Source: Dactylonectria macrodidyma (taxonomy: Eukaryota; Ascomycota; Sordariomycetes; Hypocreales; Nectriaceae). From it: a DNA stretch of 64,000 nt. Positions within the stretch are counted from its first letter, which is position 1; each line of letters begins with the position of its first letter. The notes under the pieces were generated by a model, which saw nothing but the letters and a program-made list of their open reading frames with translations, did no database searches and was not told the origin of the DNA. Of the stretch, positions 58,336-64,000 are shown piece after piece. The stretch lies in NCBI GenBank assembly GCA_020744425.1, contig JAGMUV010000001.1, positions 1,178,001 through 1,242,000 on the forward strand, written 5' to 3'. The translations under genes were made by a program, and so were the position numbers.

Positions 58336-59891
58336 TCAATTCGGCCGATAGGTGCCAGAGGCATGTCCCGCTCCCTTTGAAGCAGAGCGAAGCCTGTTTA
58401 TCGTCCACTGAGTCAGCAATAATAGTCAGCAAAGATATCCTGTGGACAGCGATACATAGACAGTCACTCTGAGCGCGAATGAGAATGATTCCTTACAAGG
58501 AAACCGATGATGATTGGGTTGGGTTATTTTACTTGGCACTCACATCCTGTCGCTTCCTCCGATGGCGCGGTTGGTGTCGGGGGTGTCCACGCCAGCACCA
58601 GTTCCACGCTCAAGCATCTTGCGGCGGGAGCTAGGGATGGCGTTGGGCTTGGAGGCACCCTGGGCAGCAGCAGCGGTGCGGGAGGCACGAGCCTTCTCTT
58701 CATCGTCAGGGTTGGCCTGTCCGGCAGCCTGGGCAATAGCCTGAGCGTTCTTCTGATACTTGTAGACGGTCCAGTCGAAGACATAATCGTATTGGAATCC
58801 CTCGCGGACGAAGAGGTCACGGAAAATCTTGCGGAGGTAGCTGTAGTCGGGCTTGTCGTCGAAACGGAGCGAGCGGGTGTAGTTGAGGTAGATGGCGAAC
58901 TCGTTGGGGAATCCACGGCAGAGAACCTCGGTGGGGGTGGTCATCTTCTTCTCCATGATGCGATCGTACTTCTGCTTCTTAGTAGCAGCCTTCAGTCCCT
59001 GCCAGGGAAGGGAGCCACGGCAGAAGTAGAGCATGACGTAACCGAGCGACTCCATATCATCGCGGCGGGACTGCTCAACACCCAGATGGGTGTTGATAGA
59101 AGCATAACGGGCAGTGCCAGTCAAGTTCTTGTTCTCTCTGTACGGGATATGGAAGTGAGTCTTGGGATCACGGTACTTCTTGGCCAGACCGAAATCGATG
59201 ACATTGACCTGGTTGCCTCGCTTGCCAATGCCCATCAGGAAGTTGTCGGGCTTGATATCTCGGTGGATGAAGGACTTGGCGTGGATGTACTCAATGCGAG
59301 AGATGAGCTGGTCGGCAAGAAGAAGGACAGTCTTGAGGGAGAACTTTCGGTTGCAGAAGTTGAAAAGATCCTCCAAGCTGGGGCCGAGAAGGTCGAGAAC
59401 CATGGCGTTGTAGTCACACTCAGTACCGAACCAACGGACGAAGGGGATGCCAACACCACCGGCAAGAGACTTGTAGACACGGGCCTCATACTCGAGTTGG
59501 GGGTGCTTGGCCTTGACGGACTCGAGCTTAATGGCAATCTCCTCACCAGAGATGATGTTGGTGCCGAGGTAGATGTCACCGAACGAACCGGAACCGATTT
59601 TTCGGCCGATACGGTACTTGTTACCCACTCGCAAATCCTAGCAAGAGGGTTAGCCAGGTTATCTTTAAGACGCTTCAAATTGCCTGAGGCTCAAAAAAAA
59701 AAAGGGTTCTCAATGACATCAGCTGTCCTTGAGGGAGTTGAGGCGAGATGCTAGTGGCCATGCAGGGGAGAGCTTCTAAGGGAGCTGCGCAACGCGGTTC
59801 CCCACCCGCCTTTGTCCTCGACGATGAGCGGCCCCCAGGCAGACGATGGTTAGAGTAAGGAAAATAGGGTTGAGCATACCATGGTAGTCAT
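58336..59891 (-). CDS. Casein kinase I
   Basis: Proposed exons 59891-59880 (only 12 nt, coding MTTM), 59637-58544 and 58393-58336 give 387 aa. Intron 1 is 242 nt (GTATGC...GCTAG) and restores the conserved start [20 protein letters not shown]. The kinase domain has [20 protein letters not shown], the catalytic loop [26 protein letters not shown] and the CK1 signature [15 protein letters not shown] (SIN in place of APE). CK1 acts constitutively on acidic or primed Ser/Thr sites in circadian clock, morphogenesis and DNA-damage functions. The tail has [20 protein letters not shown] and a basic RRKML stretch, then GGSDRM. There GTGAGT interrupts the Met codon; splicing to 58393 adds about 19 residues ([10 protein letters not shown]...), while reading through stops at 58540 after 368 aa (GGSDRM end). 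The kinase call is firm; the last exon is inferred. Confidence 0.9.
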
Positions 59892-60779
59892 GTTGGCGGT
59901 TGAAGGAGCTCGTCCACGGGAAGTGAAGACGAACTTTGTGAAGAGTTTGGCTGATTAATCTGCGAGCCTAAAGGTGGCTAAAATGGGTCAGTTATGGGCA
60001 CACCAGGAATGAGGAGCAGAGAAGAGGAGAAGAGGCTGTGCTGTGAATAGAGAGAATGAGGGACAATGACGGTGTGGTGAGGAAGAGGGGCAAATGGGTC
60101 GGCCGGAGAAATCAGGCTTATCCATGGCGGTGGGCAAACGGCAACGCCACACAAGGCAAACTCCGGCGTAGGATGACATGGGAAACGAGCAAGCTCAAAC
60201 GACGGAAGCAGAGGGAGAAAAAAAACACGCGGTTGATGACAACAGCAAAGGGAGATCGTGCATGGGGGCAGAGGGGTTTCAGAGGCAGATAATGCAGGAA
60301 GGGCGAATGGAAACTGACCTGCAAGACGAGTATCGCGAGGTAGAGGCGGTCTGAACGCGTGCAGACTCCAAGGTCACGAAAGACGGTGGTATTGAGAGGC
60401 GGGTGTCGAATGGTGAAGAGTCGAAACGGTCAGGAGAGGATGCAGATTTGGTGCGACGATTGACGAGCGGGCGAAAAGCGATGCAGTGGGTGCTCGTTGA
60501 GTTGAGGCTGAAGAAAGAATTCTCAGCGATAGGGAGAGCTGAGGATTTGGAGAGGAAGCCGTCGTCGGTCGGGGTTGTTAGAGGTGGAGGGTTGTGGGGT
60601 GGAAAGGTTGAATTTGGGAGAGGGAAGGATGGGAAGGGAAGGAGAGAAGACGGAGGTGGAGAGACGAAGGGGGAAAGGAATTTGAGTGAGAGCCGCAGGC
60701 GGGCGAAGAGTGAGCCGGGTCGGGTGTGGGCTGCGGGCTGCGGGCTGCTGCGTGCGTGGGCGGTAGGGTGGATGGCCCA

Positions 60780-60862
60780 GTCGCCAGTAGCGAGTAGGTA
60801 CGGGCAGCAGCAAGCAATTAGCCAGTAGCCAGCGGCCAGTAGCCGGAAGTGAGCCAGTAACG
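60780..60862. repeat. Imperfect AGCCAGT repeats
   Basis: Units of GCCAGTAG/AGCCAGT recur about six times with interruptions, in the presumed casein kinase I upstream region. Confidence 0.6.
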
Positions 60863-60890
60863 ACCTACTGAACAGTGGACTTGGGCTCCT

Positions 60891-60910
60891 CTGGCTGGGC
60901 TGGGCTGGGC
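60891..60910. repeat. (GGCTG)3-4 tandem repeat
   Basis: Three tandem GGCTG units with a fourth partial, just beyond the AGCCAGT repeats. Confidence 0.7.
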
Positions 60911-63691
60911 ACTTCGGGCTGCAGGCTGGGCTGGCCAGCTGGGTCTATGCTTGGCCTTCGGCCCCCCATTTGGCCCAGGCACCTGGCACCCTACACCCCT
61001 GGAAGGCTTGGAGGCTCACTCCTTGTTGGCTATTTCACTGCCCTCGCAGCCCAGCATCTTACTTCGTGCTGCGTTGCATTGACTGGCATTGATCAGCGAG
61101 TGGCATTGACTATGTACGTATGCTACAGTGTCCCCTTTGTGTCCTTGTATCCTCATTTCCTTGTCACCCAGATATGTCCGACGGCGAATGGAACACTCGG
61201 TGGCAGGCACCTGCCCCCATCTCGTCAAGCGAAACAAAGCAACGACGACACGACGGGATGGACAAGGGAAGGTACCTTCGAGCCACCTTACTCATCAGAC
61301 ATCAGGTCTACCATTGCCATCATCTGCATCACCTCATCATCCTCCCCTCGCGCATCGAGCCTGTCCCAGGCAGGGCGTGCGTGGGTGCTCGTGTCCATCG
61401 GATAGTGCATATCGGATGCTGGATGGGTTGCCGCCTAGGCAATTCCCAGTGAATGGCATCCAATCCAGGAATTGGGACAGGCGGCTCGCAAACCTCCCTC
61501 TCGCGAGTCACCACTCACCGATCGTCTGCGCACCGTCGGCGGCCCAAGAGTGGAGTCGATGCGGCGTCACTGAGCTCCTAGTGAGCACACTGAGTAAGAG
61601 AAAAATACCCCGACGCACACCCACAGACTCGGCTCCAAGGCAAGTAATTCGTTGAGTGACAGGTTGACCGACATGTTGACCGCGCATGATTTCGAGGCGC
61701 CCTAATTCCCTCCCTATTTTGCGGAGGCACCAGATGTTTCTTGGCCCTGCTGCCGTGGTCCGCTTTTCACCAGTTTCCGGTTTCGTCTTTGCTCACAGCC
61801 TCATTGACGAAGTCTTATCTCCTGATTCTCTACCGGTTAGAATAGGATTCTTTTGTTTTGCTTTGGCTTATTTGGTCAAGCCCAACTAACAACAAAGCCT
61901 GCCGTTTAATCTTCCGCCAGAGTAGACGACCGACCAAGCAAGGGAGATGGAGGACTTCAAACATCTACCCGCGTATCTACGGCCAAGCGGGGAACTGAGA
62001 CCAAGAAGTCCTACTAGACCCACAGCGTACCAGCTCGGCCAGGTGCCCTGAGTCGGCAGCCCACCGCCACTATACGCCTAAACCGCCTAAAACACGACCA
62101 CTGAATCGCCCGCTAATTAGGGCGCTTAGCCGCCTGGAACAATGGAACCCTTCTTTTCCATGACAAAGGGCCATCTGTTTTTGCCATCGGCACCTCATCA
62201 TCCCATCTCGGCGGGACCGTCCCCCCTTTGTCGAGCACTGGACCCGCGTTGCTCAGAGCGTTTGCACTCCTGCATTGAAAGGAAAGAGAAAGAAAAAAAC
62301 CACCCTCTTTTGCCTCCCCCGCCTCCGCCTCCTAGCCCTCGGACTAGACACGGATGACGCCCTTGCGCGAAATGGCATGTAATCGCGCTTTGGGTCAGGC
62401 GATGTCGTTTGTAGCATGGATGCTAGCATTGACAGGCCTGTTACAGGGCGCGGCTCCAGCCATGATCGACCTTTGTCTTGGCACGGCACCGATGGGCTGC
62501 GGGCTAAGCCGTACTGATACATGACCAACGGGGATGGGAGTACCGCATGCGCTCATGATACAGGTAACTTAATTTGTGCAGTAAATAATACCCTTTCTAG
62601 GTCCTGTCAGGTCTGAGAGCACTTTTAAAAAGAGCGCATCCCGCGTCTGCCTCTTTCAGGTTGCCATCCAGGCTGCCGGGCTTCCAGGCCCCAAAGGCCC
62701 GCCAGTCAAGTCACCTGCCATCTTGATTTGCACTGAGCCAGATACCGCCAGCGAGTCAGAACACCCGACGAAAGCCCCCTTCTGCACACCGTCTACTCGT
62801 CTGCACACCCGTATCGTCAAATTCCTTTTGTTCGCTCTCCCCTCCTTGGCTCTTTGTAACCTGCCTATCACGCTCACCCACCACCAGAGGGCCGGCCCAA
62901 ATGCCAATCCCATTGCATATACAAAACGCGAGGCTTGTTTGCTCTTCACAATGTTTGATGCCCAAGCGAAATGCTTACTACGCGTAGCATGTATGAGAAT
63001 CCTCGCCTTTCGCGTCCCGTGATTTCATGATTTCAAATATGCACAACTTCCATGCCCATGACTCGGCTGTATTGCCTGGCCTGGCTTGTCCAGACCCGTC
63101 GGTTCCATTTTCAACCGCCCCCTCTCCTTTCCCCTCTCCCCTTTCGCCGTGGATGCGGACCACAGGGCACAACGTCCGTACGTCGTAGGTTCGCCCTGAC
63201 ACACGTTGGGCAATGCAAAAATGCAAGCGATCGACAGACCGGCCGCCACGGGACCGACGACGACTGACACCGCTGCAATGAATGCCCCGGCATCCCCGTC
63301 GAGCTGGCCAGTGCGCAACTGGCTGTAAGTTACCCACGCAGGTACCTGTGGCGGCACGGTGACATCCCATCCCTTCTTTCAGTTGTACGCAGTAATATGA
63401 TCAACTATTGAGGGTGGAACAAGTATCGATATTACACTTGTGTTGCGGTGCTTTTTGCGCGTAAATTAGTCGAAATGAAAGGACGGGCAGCTCGACGAGA
63501 ACAGGCCGTGTCTCCGACGACCAGCACCTAGTTCGCCCACCGCCATAGACGTGGTTTTTCTTTTTTTTTTTCCTTCCTTTTTGCTGACTTGCTTGCTTTG
63601 CTGTCCACCACGTACGACGTACCTCATTACCTGCCGTCAAATCAAAGACAAGAGCAAACTGTGATTCCCCCAGGCCACCCTTGCATCTGTG

Positions 63692-63715
63692 TCACACACG
63701 CACACACACGCACAC
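63692..63715. repeat. CA dinucleotide repeat
   Basis: Interrupted (CA)n with CG interruptions, in non-coding sequence near the right edge. Confidence 0.8.
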
Positions 63716-64000
63716 GCCCTGGTGAGAGCATGTCTGTCCAGCGGCTCAAGGCCTGCAGGCGAATGAGACAGCCACCAATGGGACCGGTGTAACCTGGTTC
63801 AAATGTTCAGCCGTCCTGCCAGCCAACCAGCCACCCCCTCCCCCCTTCCAACGCCTGCATCCGCTACCTGTGGCCGAAAATAGAACCCGCGGCAATCGGC
63901 ATCGCATCCATCCCTTGCTCCCGAGCCCTCTCCCTCGTACCGCATCCGCGGAGTAGCGCAAGGTATCTTATCTGGGTGTCATGTCTCTCAACCGCCGACT

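Larger units (their letters stand above)
59892..64000. other. 4.1-kb region without a recognised gene
   Basis: The first kilobase is probably casein kinase I leader and promoter (CT-rich on the minus strand). Short tandem repeats lie at 60780-60910, and a CA repeat at 63692-63715. Frames of up to about 176 codons occur but show no domains. A gene with many small exons, or one running off the right edge, could be missed. Confidence 0.4.

Noticed and set aside
58507..59754. 415-codon plus-strand frame opposite casein kinase I
   Set aside because: It is antisense to a firmly identified kinase, is rich in Leu/Val/Gly with no domain, and arises because the sense gene avoids the codons that would give stops in this frame.
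1..64000. tRNA, rRNA and CRISPR arrays
   Set aside because: I found no B-box (GGTTCGAATCC-like) with a matching cloverleaf, no rRNA sequence and no regularly spaced repeats; a tRNA search program would be needed to be certain.

Overview
The window is nuclear DNA of a filamentous ascomycete, most likely a Sordariomycete and possibly Hypocreales. The evidence is short GT-AG introns (mostly 45-64 nt) with CTAAC/CTGAC branch sites, GC-rich coding sequence, CT-rich 5' leaders, and proteins of Pezizomycotina type (Pal1, the V-ATPase c' proteolipid, a DEP-DH-PH-CNH Rho GEF, an [19 protein letters not shown] casein kinase I). I could not run a search, so assignments rest on recognised motifs and on splice models worked out by hand.

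Layout, left to right. A probable TA-flanked MITE lies at 30-320. Then come mitochondrial enoyl-ACP/CoA reductase etr1 (+), a PY-motif protein (-), PI 3-kinase vps34 (-), a metallo-beta-lactamase-like DUF4336-type protein (-), a coiled-coil membrane protein with an internal duplication (-), and the SMC5/6 kleisin nse4 (-). A gene-poor stretch (15.6-19.0 kb) precedes a small conserved fungal protein (+), vacuolar ATPase c' subunit vma-11 (-), the Rho1 GEF rom2 (+), a Rad51/RecA-like protein without a Walker A lysine (-), and pal1 (-). After another gap come a short-chain dehydrogenase (-), a Nudix hydrolase (+), an APH-type kinase-like protein (+), the TBC-domain Rab GAP gyp2/mdr1 (-), a second-type PKA catalytic subunit (+), a tail-anchored inositol polyphosphate 5-phosphatase (-), an uncertain orphan (+) and casein kinase I (-). 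The last 4 kb show no convincing gene.

Most genes are housekeeping or signalling genes, with no secondary-metabolite or operon-like cluster. Several concern membrane identity and polarity (Vps34 makes PI3P, a 5-phosphatase removes phosphoinositide phosphate, Gyp2 controls Rab GTPases, Rom2 and Pal1 act in cell-wall and polar growth, V-ATPase acidifies the vacuole), and two concern recombination and genome stability (Nse4 and the Rad51-like protein). This looks like ordinary fungal gene neighbourhood rather than a cluster.

The most notable points are the MITE with 27-bp inverted repeats, the apparently ATPase-dead Rad51-like protein, a casein kinase I gene with a 12-nt first exon and a choice of C-termini, a 45-bp tandem duplication inside a coding region, a nine-base G run inside nse4, and dispersed TAGG/CCTA palindromic clusters in the intergenic regions. 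I found no rRNA, convincing tRNA, CRISPR array or virus-like gene.
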